From Cyanobacteria bacterium SIG30 (lineage in GTDB: Bacteria > Cyanobacteriota > Vampirovibrionia > Gastranaerophilales > Gastranaerophilaceae), in contig SUTW01000001.1 of NCBI GenBank assembly GCA_015152475.1, positions 287,000-350,999 on the forward strand: a stretch of 64,000 bases of DNA. The letters run 5' to 3'. The notes beneath the pieces are model-generated. The model had not been told where the DNA came from, did not search any database, and saw only the letters and a program-made list of their open reading frames with translations. The translations under genes were made by a program, and so were the position numbers. This document shows positions 16,398-25,395 of this stretch, piece after piece (position 1 is the first letter of the stretch; each line of letters starts with the position of its first letter).

Positions 16398-17375
16398 TTA
16401 AAAATCGCCTATATAATTCTTAAGATTTTTGCTGAAAAATTTATGATTTCTGCATAATTTTTTAAGTTTTGCAATTGCGCGATTTTCAATTTGTCTTATA
16501 CGTTCTCTTGAAACGCCATAAAAAGTTCCTATTTCATCAAGAGTTTTCTTTTCGCCATTTTCATCTAATCCGTAACGCATAATTAAAACATCACGTTCTT
16601 TTTGATTAAGTTGGTCTAAGATTTTTTTGATATCTTCTTCCAAATTATCCTGAGCAACTTTGCTATCAGGCGCAATGTGTGCTTCATCTATTATGAAATC
16701 ACCTATTTTTGTCATATCATCTTTTGAATTTGCAGGTGTTTCAATACTTATTGTAGTTTGTGAATTTTTAAGTAATTGATTTAATTTTAAAAGGGATAAA
16801 CCTGATTTTAATGCAATTTCTTCCTTTGTAGGAGTTCTGTTAAGTTCAGTAGATAATTCTAATGTTACTTTTTTTATTTTACTTAAATTTTCTACCATAT
16901 GAACAGGAAGTCTTATGTTTCTTGATTTATCAGCAATACCTCTTGTTATTGCTTGTTGTATCCACCAAGTCGCATATGTTGAAAATTTATAACCTTTACT
17001 CCAGTCGAATTTATCGACTGCTTTCATAAGACCAAGGTTTCCTTCTTGAATTAAATCTAAGAAAGATAGTCCCCTGCCTGTATATTTTTTTGCAATGCTT
17101 ACAACAAGCCTTAAATTTGCGTTTATTAATGCTTCTTTGGAACTTTGTGTATCATTTTCTTTTATATCTTTTGCAAGTTTTATTTCTTCTTCATGGCTTA
17201 ATAGGGGAATTTTTCCTATTTGTTGTAAATAAATTCTTACAGAGTCATCAGATATATCATTTTTATCTGTGTCTTCTTTATTTTCTTCAGGATTTTCAAT
17301 GGCAACTTCTTGTTCTTCTTCAATCAAGTTTTCATCTTCTAATTCTAAGCTTTTTTCTATTTCTTTTGAATCCAT
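16398..17375 (-). CDS. RNA polymerase sigma-70 factor, group 1/2 (SigA-like)
   Basis: The ORF track starts at 17489, inside the upstream gene. The ATG at 17375 has an AGGAG Shine-Dalgarno (TAGGAGACAAGATG) and gives 325 residues. After an acidic N-terminus come region 1.2 ([16 protein letters not shown]), 2.1-2.4 ([43 protein letters not shown]), 3 and 4.2 ([20 protein letters not shown]). It recognises -35/-10 promoters. Full regions and the compact acidic N-terminus fit a cyanobacterial SigA-type primary factor, but group 2 is not excluded; another sigma factor is at 32457. It follows rlmB by 34 nt. Confidence 0.88.
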   Translation of the reverse strand: MDSKEIEKSLELEDENLIEEEQEVAIENPEENKEDTDKNDISDDSVRIYLQQIGKIPLLSHEEEIKLAKDIKENDTQSSKEALINANLRLVVSIAKKYTGRGLSFLDLIQEGNLGLMKAVDKFDWSKGYKFSTYATWWIQQAITRGIADKSRNIRLPVHMVENLSKIKKVTLELSTELNRTPTKEEIALKSGLSLLKLNQLLKNSQTTISIETPANSKDDMTKIGDFIIDEAHIAPDSKVAQDNLEEDIKKILDQLNQKERDVLIMRYGLDENGEKKTLDEIGTFYGVSRERIRQIENRAIAKLKKLCRNHKFFSKNLKNYIGDF

Positions 17376-17409
17376 CTTGTCTCCTATACTAAAACTATTA
17401 TATTGATTT

Positions 17410-18180
17410 TTATTTTTTTTGCATGGTTTGTTTGATTGAAATTTGTCTGACACTTTCATATAGAATAACGGCTGTTGCATTAGAAACATTTAATGATTCA
17501 AAGTTACAAGGAAGTTTTACTTTAAAATCTGCTTTATTCATTAAAGTTTTTGTGACTCCTGGGCCTTCTGAACCCATTATCAGCGCAAAATTCATATCAG
17601 TATAATCAATGTCATAGTAATTATCTTCACATCTTGCACTTGTTGCAATTATCCACCAGTCTTTATTCTTCAAGGTATCAATTGCGCTAGATAGACTATT
17701 TACTTTTATTATAGGTATATGATTAACTGCCCCTGCTGAAGTTTTTTCGACGGTTGTATTGATTGGGCAGGCTCTATGATTGGCAAGCATAATTCCGTCA
17801 TAACCTGCACAGGCACAAGTTCTTATAATAGCACCAAGATTATGAGGGTCTTGAATATTTTCAAGAATTACAATTTTTTTGTAACCTTCTTTTTCATCCA
17901 TTTTATCTAAGAAATCTTCAAATTTCATATATTCAACAGGAGAAACATATGCAATTACTCCTTGGTGAGGAATATCTTTGGGGAATTTATCATTATTAAG
18001 ATTTGTGAACTGAATTATGATAGATTTTTGTTTTGCAAGTTCAATAATTTTTTTTAATCTGTTATCTAAACCAATATTTTTTGATACAAAAATTTTGTTT
18101 ATTCTTGATGAATTCCTGTCTAACGTTTCTAGAACCGCGTTTTTGCCATATATGTAATTAGAAAAATTTGCTTGTTCCAT
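17410..18180 (-). CDS. rlmB: 23S rRNA (guanosine-2'-O-)-methyltransferase, TrmH/SpoU family
   Basis: A 256-residue SPOUT methyltransferase. The N-terminal substrate-binding domain starts [12 protein letters not shown]. The three SPOUT motifs are [26 protein letters not shown] and [20 protein letters not shown]. The family methylates the ribose of G2251 in 23S rRNA (RlmB) or G18 in tRNA; the N-terminal domain favours RlmB. An AAGGAA Shine-Dalgarno precedes the ATG. Probably co-transcribed with the sigma factor downstream. Confidence 0.9.
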   Translation of the reverse strand: MEQANFSNYIYGKNAVLETLDRNSSRINKIFVSKNIGLDNRLKKIIELAKQKSIIIQFTNLNNDKFPKDIPHQGVIAYVSPVEYMKFEDFLDKMDEKEGYKKIVILENIQDPHNLGAIIRTCACAGYDGIMLANHRACPINTTVEKTSAGAVNHIPIIKVNSLSSAIDTLKNKDWWIIATSARCEDNYYDIDYTDMNFALIMGSEGPGVTKTLMNKADFKVKLPCNFESLNVSNATAVILYESVRQISIKQTMQKK

Positions 18181-18297
18181 TTTCTTTCCTTTTGCTTTTT
18201 TAGGTCATTTATTGTATATTTTAAAATATATGTTTCATATTTTACACAAATATTGTATTATGAAAAGCGTATAGATAGAAATAAAATTATAAAAAAC

Positions 18298-20019
18298 ATG
18301 TTTGATTTAAATAGTTTATTGAATAGCACTGGAGGAACAGTAGTCGGCGTTGCGGTAACACCGAATATTGGTCTTGAAGTAATGCTTATAGACAAAAAAA
18401 CCCAAAGGGTTATGAAATATGGTCATAAGCCACTTGCTTATAATTTAAGTGCCAGAGATATTGAAGATTATAATGAACTTAAAACCGGATTAACAGAATT
18501 ATACGCTGATTTGCAAATAGATACGAAATCAGATGTATATGTGGTTTTACCTAACGTTCATTTTGGTTTTATTAGTTTTCCACCTATTATGGTTGACGAA
18601 GCTATCGATAATGCTTTGTTATCCAAGGCTGAAGAATCTTATATTTTCAGACGTGTTGAACCAAAAACAGCTTGGGCTGATGTAAATTTTAAAAATAGAA
18701 CAGACAGCAGATATCTTGCATATTCTTCAATTCAAATAACAGTTGTAGATAGAGTTATTGAAAAAATTGAAGATTTAGGCGGAAAAGTTGTTGGTATTGA
18801 AACTTCTTACTGTGCCTTTTTAAGAGCAATCCATTTTTCTGGAATTGTAGCTGATATTATTGACCAAGGAAAGAATTGGAACATTCTTTTAATTAACTCA
18901 AATAATTATGCAATTTTCTCATTAGTTGGTGAAAATTTAGTTGATTATACAGAAGTTCCTCTTGCGTTGAAATCATTCTCACACGAAGAAGCATATCAAG
19001 CCATTGCAACTTCAGCTTCACAAATTTTGGTGAATTATCCTGCACAAAAATTATTGATAGTCAGCCAATTTGATGAAATTAGTGCACAAGTTCTGCAAAC
19101 TCAAATGGCTGTGGATTGTGAAGTACAAATTTTAGACTGCAATAAGTTTATTGACAGGCCAATAGTTGAAACTTTTGAAAATATTACAGACAAAGAAGCC
19201 AAGAAAATGTCATTAAGCGCAATAGGTGCTGCATCTGTTAATATTTCAAAATTCCCACTAAAATTAAACGTATTAAAAACTGGTGGCCACATGGCAGATG
19301 TTACTTACCAGGAATTTGTTGTTTTTGGTAAAACATTTGGTATTACAGAACAAGTAATAGCTAAATTCTTCCTTGTTGCTTCAGTTGTTCTTGCAATTAT
19401 ATTTGCTATTTTCTTGGCCGGAGTTATTGTAACAAATGGTATTATTGATAAGAAAAATCAAGAATATGTTTCTAAAATTTCTACAATAGAACAAGAAATT
19501 ATAGCATTAGAAGGTGATAGCTCAGTTAACGTTGAATCTTTAATTGCGGGTATTGCGGAAAGCAATGTTAAAGCAATGAGTTTTTATGATTCAATTTCTG
19601 TTGATATCCCAAAAAGTATCTGGCTTACATCTTATGCTAATAAAGATGGTGAAAAAATCAGAGTTGAAGGTATGTCTCTAAATTTAGGTGATATTTATAC
19701 ATATTTTAAAAATTTAAGAGCAATTACTCCTAATTCAACAATAAGATTAAATAAATTAAAAATGATTACTGATATGTTTGATGATACATATGATAATGAT
19801 TCTGTTAACAGCGAAGTTAAATTCTATTCATTTGAAATAGGTAATTACGCTCCAACAGATTCTGTTGAGGCTCCACCTACACAAAATCCTCAAGCACCAA
19901 AATCTTCAAGCAATAAAAATGTTCCATTTGACCCATTATCACCATTCTCAGACAAACAAGGTGATGGCGATGATGGTGATGGACTTGAACCACCTCCAGA
20001 TTTGGAACCACTAAGCTAA
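18298..20019 (+). CDS. Type IV pilus assembly PilM-PilN-like fusion
   Basis: The track starts at 18172, overlapping rlmB; the ATG at 18298 (MFDLNSLLNSTGGTVVGV) begins the real domain and gives 573 residues. Residues about 10-340 are an actin-like PilM fold (GGTVVGVAVTPNIGLEVMLI, QGKNWNILLINSNNYAIF). One membrane helix follows at about 370-395, then a PilN-type periplasmic domain (AESNVKAMSFYDSISVDIPKSIWLTS...). In most bacteria PilM and PilN are separate; here they are one chain, as in GspL of type II secretion. PilO follows 16 nt later. The C-terminus is a Pro/Asp-rich tail. Part of the inner-membrane alignment complex for pili. Confidence 0.75.
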   Translation: MFDLNSLLNSTGGTVVGVAVTPNIGLEVMLIDKKTQRVMKYGHKPLAYNLSARDIEDYNELKTGLTELYADLQIDTKSDVYVVLPNVHFGFISFPPIMVDEAIDNALLSKAEESYIFRRVEPKTAWADVNFKNRTDSRYLAYSSIQITVVDRVIEKIEDLGGKVVGIETSYCAFLRAIHFSGIVADIIDQGKNWNILLINSNNYAIFSLVGENLVDYTEVPLALKSFSHEEAYQAIATSASQILVNYPAQKLLIVSQFDEISAQVLQTQMAVDCEVQILDCNKFIDRPIVETFENITDKEAKKMSLSAIGAASVNISKFPLKLNVLKTGGHMADVTYQEFVVFGKTFGITEQVIAKFFLVASVVLAIIFAIFLAGVIVTNGIIDKKNQEYVSKISTIEQEIIALEGDSSVNVESLIAGIAESNVKAMSFYDSISVDIPKSIWLTSYANKDGEKIRVEGMSLNLGDIYTYFKNLRAITPNSTIRLNKLKMITDMFDDTYDNDSVNSEVKFYSFEIGNYAPTDSVEAPPTQNPQAPKSSSNKNVPFDPLSPFSDKQGDGDDGDGLEPPPDLEPLS

Positions 20020-20034
20020 TTAAGGTAAATAACT

Positions 20035-20610
20035 ATGCAAAAAATGTTAACTAAACCAATAAATTTAATACTTATTATCATTTTCCTTGCTGTGCTATGC
20101 GGTGGTGGTTATTTATCTGTGACAAATGTACAAAAATTTATTGTGACTTATAATGCTCAACAAGAATCATCAGCTAAATTGGTTGAGCTTGAGGAAAAAC
20201 TTGCTCTTATAAAAGAAGAAAGAGCAAATAAGCCAGTTAACGAAGTTAAAACCGACAAGGAAATTTTTAAGGCCTTAGATTCTGGTATTGGTCCAGATGC
20301 TGCTTATGCGCCATTATTTGAAAAGTTTATTGATTTAGCAAAAATGTCAGGTATTAGAATTCGTTCTATTGAATATTCTGATAATCCTGCAGATGATCGT
20401 CTTGTTTCTGCTCAACTTACATATTTGAATGTAAAACAATTAAAAGTTAAAGCTGTTGGTTCATATAGAAATTTCCAAACTTTCTTTAGAGCAATTACAA
20501 AAGAACACTATTTAATGTCTATATCACAAATGGAATTTCAACCTTGGGAAAACGATAGATCAGTTCTTATTTCTGAATTTTTTCTAAGACTTTATACAAA
20601 AAATCGTTAG
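20035..20610 (+). CDS. PilO-like pilus assembly protein
   Basis: A 191-residue bitopic protein: one membrane helix (LILIIIFLAVLCGGGYLSV, about 10-30), a coiled coil (ESSAKLVELEEKLALIKEE), then a ferredoxin-like periplasmic domain. It follows the PilM-PilN fusion by 16 nt, the usual pilM-N-O order. PilO pairs with PilN in the inner membrane. Identification is by architecture and position. Confidence 0.7.
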   Translation: MQKMLTKPINLILIIIFLAVLCGGGYLSVTNVQKFIVTYNAQQESSAKLVELEEKLALIKEERANKPVNEVKTDKEIFKALDSGIGPDAAYAPLFEKFIDLAKMSGIRIRSIEYSDNPADDRLVSAQLTYLNVKQLKVKAVGSYRNFQTFFRAITKEHYLMSISQMEFQPWENDRSVLISEFFLRLYTKNR

Positions 20611-20686
20611 TCTTTTTAAAAGAACTTTTAACAGTTTTGTTTGATTTTGTCCAAAAACAAGATTATTTTGACGCAATAAATTTATG

Positions 20687-21448
20687 TTAATTGTTTATAT
20701 TTAATATTTTTTTAAGGCGAGCTTTTAAAATTCTGTTTTCTTGGTCCAGCTTTTTAAATTCTCGTTGTAAATTTATTACAAGTTGTTTGTGTTTGCTATT
20801 GTGTTCATTAAATTGAATAGTTGTAAGACCAAAGCCCATTATGAAGCGCTTTTCTGCGTCTTCTTTAAACTTTAATAAGATTTCTATATCAGACGCTTTT
20901 ATAAAGCCGAATCTAATCATTATTTCAGCAATTTTAACGTCATGACCCATTTCTCTTTGAACGCGTTGTTCATCAAGAGCTTGTTTTAATTGAAGTGCAT
21001 CTAATTGTCCTAATTTTTTTAATAATTCACCTGTTCTTATTTGTCCTGCTAAAAATTTTGCTATTGAATAATTTGCGTCATTTCCGAAAGGTTCTATAAA
21101 TTCTAATTCAACGCATCTCACAAGTAATTTGCAAACGGCAGATAATGTCCAAAAATTATTAACTGCAATTTCAAAAAGTGTGCAACCATTTAGTGCATTT
21201 GCAAGGAATATATAGTGTTCGCCAGACAAATTTGGCGTGTTTCTATCCTTTAATTCATTTTTTCCATTAAATGTCACTTTTGGACAAATTTCTTGAACAA
21301 GTTTAGTAGGGTTTAAAAGCCCCATAAACTGAGCTAATTCTTTTTTGAATGAAGCTTCCATATTTCTGTATGCGACTTGTTGCACCCATAATGGAAGGGC
21401 GTTTATATTTTCTAAAAATAATTCTGAATTTTTTGATTTGTTATTCAT
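20687..21448 (-). CDS. Protein with MshEN-like (GspE/PilB N-terminal) domain
   Basis: A 253-residue soluble protein. The first half (about 20-130) reads as a helical DUF4388-like region (LSGEHYIFLANALNGCTLFEI). Residues about 135-200 fit the MshEN/GSPII_E_N pattern: RTGELLKKLGQLDALQLKQAL...KIAEIMIRFGFIKASDIEILL, the domain that in PilB/MshE ATPases binds c-di-GMP or partners. The last 40 residues form a coiled coil (LQREFKKLDQENRILKARLKK). No ATPase domain is present. The convergent pilM/N-pilO genes make a pilus-regulatory role plausible (inference). Confidence 0.6.
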   Translation of the reverse strand: MNNKSKNSELFLENINALPLWVQQVAYRNMEASFKKELAQFMGLLNPTKLVQEICPKVTFNGKNELKDRNTPNLSGEHYIFLANALNGCTLFEIAVNNFWTLSAVCKLLVRCVELEFIEPFGNDANYSIAKFLAGQIRTGELLKKLGQLDALQLKQALDEQRVQREMGHDVKIAEIMIRFGFIKASDIEILLKFKEDAEKRFIMGFGLTTIQFNEHNSKHKQLVINLQREFKKLDQENRILKARLKKILNINN

Positions 21449-21517
21449 AATATACTAACTAGCTCTCTTTTATTATACTTCAATTTTGCCTATATACAAA
21501 TCATTTATTTATATTAT

Positions 21518-22066
21518 TCAGGCAGAAATTATTTTATCGCATTTTATGTCGTGTTTTTCGTTTGTGATTTCGTCAAAAAGTAAATCATTTGGCACCACAA
21601 CGATTTTTTTGGCTTTTATTGTTTTATCTTTCAATAATCTGTCGTAAAATCCTGCTCCATATCCAAGTCTATTACCTTTCTTATCAGCACATAACGCTGG
21701 GATTACAATAATATCTAAAATGCTTAAATCTTCAAGTTTTTCATTTATGGGTTCCATAACCTTGAAATTCGATTCTTTTAAAATATCACCATTTTTATAT
21801 TCACAAATTTCAAGATTTTTATCTTTGCATCTTGGAAGATAAAAAGTTTTGTCATATTTTAAAAGGCTTGTAACGTCAATTTCGCATTTTTTTGGATAGA
21901 ATAATGCAACACGAGAAGCTCTGATGAAATCTTCAGAGCTTAATATTTTTTCAACTATTTTTTTTGAAATTTTTTCTAATTGACCGTTATTATATAGTTC
22001 AAGTCTTTTATTTTTACAATATTTTCTAAGCTGTTCTTTATTTAGAGTTAATTGGAACTGTTGCAT
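21518..22066 (-). CDS. 5-formyltetrahydrofolate cyclo-ligase
   Basis: A 182-residue member of the family that converts 5-formyl-THF to 5,10-methenyl-THF with ATP. Motifs: LRKYCKNKRLELYN at the N-terminus, VALFYPKKCEIDV, and near the C-terminus VIPALCADKKGNRLGYGAGFYDRLL, the ATP/Mg site. The length is normal. Its start lies inside the 3' end of a 47-aa ORF (22038-22181), suggesting translational coupling. Confidence 0.9.
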   Translation of the reverse strand: MQQFQLTLNKEQLRKYCKNKRLELYNNGQLEKISKKIVEKILSSEDFIRASRVALFYPKKCEIDVTSLLKYDKTFYLPRCKDKNLEICEYKNGDILKESNFKVMEPINEKLEDLSILDIIVIPALCADKKGNRLGYGAGFYDRLLKDKTIKAKKIVVVPNDLLFDEITNEKHDIKCDKIISA

Positions 22067-22181
22067 ATTTTTTCTTTAAATTATTAAAATTAAAAAACTT
22101 TTCGTGGGTTTTTTTCTCTTTTACTTTAAAATCATCATTGTGATATTTTAACAAGTATTTTACAAGCTCTTCACTATACAT
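22038..22181 (-). CDS. Small protein, 47 aa, upstream of 5-FCL
   Basis: Too short for the ORF track. Starts MYSEELVKYLLKYHNDDFKV and ends ...ATVPINSK. A strong Shine-Dalgarno (AAGGAGATAGGTTACGATG) precedes it, better than that of the downstream 5-FCL gene, whose start it overlaps by 29 nt. The protein is basic and helical with no recognised family. The ribosome-binding site and overlap support translation, perhaps as a coupling leader. Confidence 0.5.
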   Translation of the reverse strand: MYSEELVKYLLKYHNDDFKVKEKKTHEKFFNFNNLKKKYATVPINSK

Positions 22182-22260
22182 CGTAACCTATCTCCTTCAT
22201 TTTCATAAAAACTTTTTTTGATTAAAAATTGCCTATATAATCAGAAGTTTTTACAAAAAT

Positions 22261-22584
22261 TTAAGTTAATTTTACATTTGATAAAATATGAACATGCAAA
22301 TGGAAAACTTCTTGTCCTGCATCTTTTCCAGTGTTTATATGTGTTTTATAACTTTCTATACCTAATTTTTTTGTTACATCTTGAATTGTACTAATTAATT
22401 CAGCACCATAATTAACGGCATCAAAATCGTTTAAGTTTTCAACGTGTTTTTTTGGTATCAAAAGCAAGTGAGTATTCGCTTTTGGGTGTAAATCTTTTAT
22501 GACAAAGAAATTATCATTTTCATACAAAAAATCACTTTTAATTTCACCATTTGCAATTTTGCAAAATATACAATTATTTTCCAT
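22261..22584 (-). CDS. hinT: HIT-family (Hint) purine nucleoside phosphoramidase
   Basis: A 107-residue HIT protein: CIFCKIANGEIKSDFLYE at the N-terminus and the catalytic histidine triad HLHVHIL near the C-terminus. Hint proteins hydrolyse AMP-lysine and aminoacyl-AMP type phosphoramidates. GAGGG Shine-Dalgarno. The length is normal. Divergent from the plus-strand gene at 22672. Confidence 0.92.
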   Translation of the reverse strand: MENNCIFCKIANGEIKSDFLYENDNFFVIKDLHPKANTHLLLIPKKHVENLNDFDAVNYGAELISTIQDVTKKLGIESYKTHINTGKDAGQEVFHLHVHILSNVKLT

Positions 22585-22659
22585 ATAATTTCCCTCTAAA
22601 AATAAATTATATAAATTTTTTTATATATGGCAATTAAATTTCAAATTCTTAATATATGT

Positions 22660-22665
22660 TATAAT
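22660..22665 (+). promoter_or_regulatory. Extended -10 for the gene at 22672, candidate leaderless start
   Basis: TATG-T-TATAAT ends 6 nt before the ATG at 22672. The upstream ATG at 22627 used by the ORF track would lie before this promoter, so it is unlikely. MKK at 22681 is the other possible start. Confidence 0.5.
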
Positions 22666-22671
22666 ATTTTT

Positions 22672-23778
22672 ATGAATTTTATGAAAAAGGTTTTTAGTTT
22701 AATTCTTGTTTTCTTTATTTTGTTTGCGCAACCAACTTTTGCAAGCATTAAAGGTCATATTGAGCATACGGATGAAAATGAAATTCAATTAGATAAAGAA
22801 TTATTTACAGGTGAAGTTGAAGTCCTTAAAGAAGATAAAACGGTTGAAGTTACTGTTTCTCAGGTTTTAAGTTCTGGCTATACTCAGGCAGGGGACGAAT
22901 TTTTTGCAGAAATTTCACAGGATATATATGGCGATAAAGGCATGATAATTCCAGTTGGTTCTGTTGCTCATGGTGTTGTAAATACTATTGTTGAACCTAA
23001 AAATATGGGAAGAGACGGCTGGGTTATATTGGACTTTGATTATCTTGTGACTCCAGATGGCAGACAAATTCCAATTAAGGGCTCTATAACAACAAAAGAT
23101 TCTAAACCAAAAGCAATTGTTAAAGGCGTTGCAGAACATACTGGTTATACTTTGGCAGGTGGACTTGTTGGCGGTTTTTTTGCGCTGAATTTCTTAGGAC
23201 TTGAAGCTGCAATTGCGTCTCAAGGTTATACGATTGCAGGTGGTGCTGCGATAGGTGGTGCAATCGGTTTGGTTCAGGCAATTAGAAGAAAAGGTGATGG
23301 TGTTTTAATTAAACCTGGAGATCAAATAAAAGTAAAAATGTTGTCTAATATTGAACTTCCAGTTTTTCAGGAAGATGCTTTTAAGCAAGAAGAAGTTATT
23401 CTTGAAGGACTTGATGTTGTAATAAATGACATAAAATACGAAAAAGATCCTTTTGGCGTTGAAAATACAATAACTTTAAAATTACTTATAAAAAATAACA
23501 CCAGGAAAAAGTTTTCTACATTTGACATGTGTTTGGTAAGTGATGTAAATAATGTTTTTCATCCGTCTCCTTTTGGCAGAGACGATTCCTTATGGTTTAG
23601 AGACATTAAACCTGGCGAGGTGGCTATTGGAAATTTATCATTTAGTGTACATGATATAAAAAGAAAACATTGGCTCGTTTTCAATGAAGGTATTACAAGA
23701 AAGCCAGTTGCTAAAATTTCTATTGATAATGCAAAAAAAGAATTGTCAAAAAAGAAAAAAAGAAAATGGTTAAGATAG
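22672..23778 (+). CDS. Exported envelope protein with shared beta-domain
   Basis: 368 residues from the ATG at 22672 (365 from 22681). Signal peptide MNFMKKVFSLILVFFILFAQPTFA. The central part (GDEFFAEISQDIYGDKGMIIPVGS, FDYLVTPDGRQIPIKGSI) closely follows the protein at 49320 (GDIFTASLIQD...LPAGSLVRGTV, FDHIVTHTGQQLPIKAGI). Two glycine-rich stretches (LAGGLVGGFFALNFLG, IAGGAAIGGAIGLV) could insert into membrane. The C-terminal third is a beta-sandwich-like domain (NTITLKLLIKNNTRKKF, WFRDIKPGEVAIGNLSF) resembling FxLYD-type domains. Function unknown; cell-envelope location is well supported. Confidence 0.7.
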   Translation: MNFMKKVFSLILVFFILFAQPTFASIKGHIEHTDENEIQLDKELFTGEVEVLKEDKTVEVTVSQVLSSGYTQAGDEFFAEISQDIYGDKGMIIPVGSVAHGVVNTIVEPKNMGRDGWVILDFDYLVTPDGRQIPIKGSITTKDSKPKAIVKGVAEHTGYTLAGGLVGGFFALNFLGLEAAIASQGYTIAGGAAIGGAIGLVQAIRRKGDGVLIKPGDQIKVKMLSNIELPVFQEDAFKQEEVILEGLDVVINDIKYEKDPFGVENTITLKLLIKNNTRKKFSTFDMCLVSDVNNVFHPSPFGRDDSLWFRDIKPGEVAIGNLSFSVHDIKRKHWLVFNEGITRKPVAKISIDNAKKELSKKKKRKWLR

Positions 23779-23838
23779 GTTAATTTTATTCTTAAAAAGG
23801 GCAATAAAAATTATTCAGATGTTTTATGAGAGTAGATT

Positions 23839-25242
23839 ATGAAAGTTCCAAGTGTTCAAATAAATCAAAATATAACATCTTTTAAACCAGTTGAAAAAAC
23901 AACTGTTATTAATAATGTCCCAAATGAACCAAAAAGTGGCAAAAAAAGGAAAATTGCTGCCTGGACACTTGGTTCTGCAACTGCCATAGGCGTTGCATCA
24001 GTTTTATTGCAACCAAGATTTTTTGGCAAAAAAGTAACACAATTTTTTAGTGAATATGGACACAAAATCCAAGATAGTTTAAATGGTTCTTCAATATTAG
24101 AGAATGGAGAAAAAATTACAAAAGGCGCAAAAAAATTCTCTAATAAATTTTTTAATTTTTCTAATAACCTTACAACTGCCAAAGACGTTTATGCTAAATC
24201 ATTTACTGATAAAATTCCTTTTTTAAGAAAGTTTGATGATCTTACAGCAAAATTATATGAAAAAACCGGAAGAAAGATGGTTAGTGGAGCATATGCTAAA
24301 ACACAAGCACTTTCATCTGCTCTTGATTCAAAAATTTTAAGAAAACTTGATAATATTAGTGATTTATCAAGAGAGATAAAAATAGGTAATGAAGTAAGAA
24401 CCAAAGCAGAATGGGTTGAAATTGCTAAAAATATTATCAAAAAAAGACAAGATGCTGTATCTGATTTAACATCTCAAGCATCACAAGATAGCAGATTCCA
24501 AAAAATCGGAGAAATTACTAGCGGAATTGCAAAAAAAGTAAGAGATTTTATTTCTTTTCCAAGTGAACTTAAAACAAAAAATCCAAAAGGAATTACGAAA
24601 AAATTCACCGATAACTTTATTTCAGAAGAATTATTAAGCGCTGATAAAGAAAAATTTGTTACAGATTTAATTTCAAAGAAAAATGCTATTTTATCTTCTG
24701 ACGGGGCTTCAAAAGGTCTAACAGAAAAGTTAGATGTTATCCTTAATGGTTTATTTGATGGCAAAAAAGATTTAGATATTAAACTTTCGAATATGCGTTT
24801 TAAAAATGCTCTTGAAAAATCAATAAAAATGGAAGGTAACGATTTATTTGACAAGATGCGTGACATTAAACATGGTTGTGCGCAAATGGATGTACTTTCA
24901 ATACTTGGAACTATGGGTTTAACAGGTGTTTATTTAGGGCAAGCAAAATCTAAACAAGAAAGAGTTTCAGTTTCGCTTACAAGTGGAATTCCTTTGCTTG
25001 TTGCAATTTCTGCATCAACTGCCGCAACAATGAAGATGATATCAGGAGCTAAAGCTATTGTTTTAGGTATTGCTTCAGGTTTGGTTGCAAATACAATAGG
25101 CAAAGTTGCAGACAGAGCATATAGAAAACATACAAATACAGAAAATGAAGCAGTGTCTATCCCAACCATTGAATCTAATATGAAAGATAGTGTTAAAGAA
25201 ATTAAAAATTTATCACATAAGCTTCAAACTTCTTCTTTATAA
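23839..25242 (+). CDS. Hypothetical membrane-associated protein, 467 aa
   Basis: The family is not recognised. After a short polar N-terminus with ITSFKP, a basic stretch (GKKRKIAAW) leads into one hydrophobic segment (TLGSATAIGVASVLL). A long Lys/Ser-rich helical region follows. Two or three further hydrophobic stretches lie at about 355-435 (LSILGTMGLTGVYLG, GIPLLVAISASTAATMKM, AIVLGIASGLVANTIG). It has the same flavour as the unknowns at 37550 and 57453 (short N-terminus, basic linker, Gly/Ala-rich segments), which may form a lineage-specific group. Confidence 0.6.
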   Translation: MKVPSVQINQNITSFKPVEKTTVINNVPNEPKSGKKRKIAAWTLGSATAIGVASVLLQPRFFGKKVTQFFSEYGHKIQDSLNGSSILENGEKITKGAKKFSNKFFNFSNNLTTAKDVYAKSFTDKIPFLRKFDDLTAKLYEKTGRKMVSGAYAKTQALSSALDSKILRKLDNISDLSREIKIGNEVRTKAEWVEIAKNIIKKRQDAVSDLTSQASQDSRFQKIGEITSGIAKKVRDFISFPSELKTKNPKGITKKFTDNFISEELLSADKEKFVTDLISKKNAILSSDGASKGLTEKLDVILNGLFDGKKDLDIKLSNMRFKNALEKSIKMEGNDLFDKMRDIKHGCAQMDVLSILGTMGLTGVYLGQAKSKQERVSVSLTSGIPLLVAISASTAATMKMISGAKAIVLGIASGLVANTIGKVADRAYRKHTNTENEAVSIPTIESNMKDSVKEIKNLSHKLQTSSL

Positions 25243-25324
25243 TTTTAATTTTTTTGTAGTTGGTAGTGATTTTGTTTAAATGTTTAATTTTCTTTGCAAT
25301 ACTTGCGTTTTATACAAATAAGTG

Positions 25325-25382
25325 TTGACAAAACAATTGTTATTTGATAGTTATATAATAAGGTACTTTGTATAACAATTGT
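25325..25382 (+). promoter_or_regulatory. adhE upstream control region with repeated ACAATTGT palindromes
   Basis: ACAATTGT occurs at 25333-25340 (within AACAATTGTT) and at 25375-25382. The copies are 42 bp apart and flank a TATAAT at 25354-25359. TTGACA at 25325 is too far (23 nt) from that -10 for a normal promoter. The paired palindromes could bind a regulator such as a redox sensor; this is speculative. Confidence 0.35.
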
Positions 25383-25395
25383 GAAAGAGCTGCAA

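Noticed and set aside
18172-18297. N-terminal extension of the PilM-PilN ORF
   Set aside because: It overlaps rlmB, has no ribosome site, and the conserved domain starts after the ATG at 18298.
22205-22240. ATTAAAAATTGCCTATATAAT, nearly identical to the 3' end of the sigma gene at about 16396-16416
   Set aside because: A 20-of-21 match coding for DYIGNF* versus NYIGDF* is curious, but it is very short and A/T-rich and has no further similarity around it; coincidence cannot be excluded.
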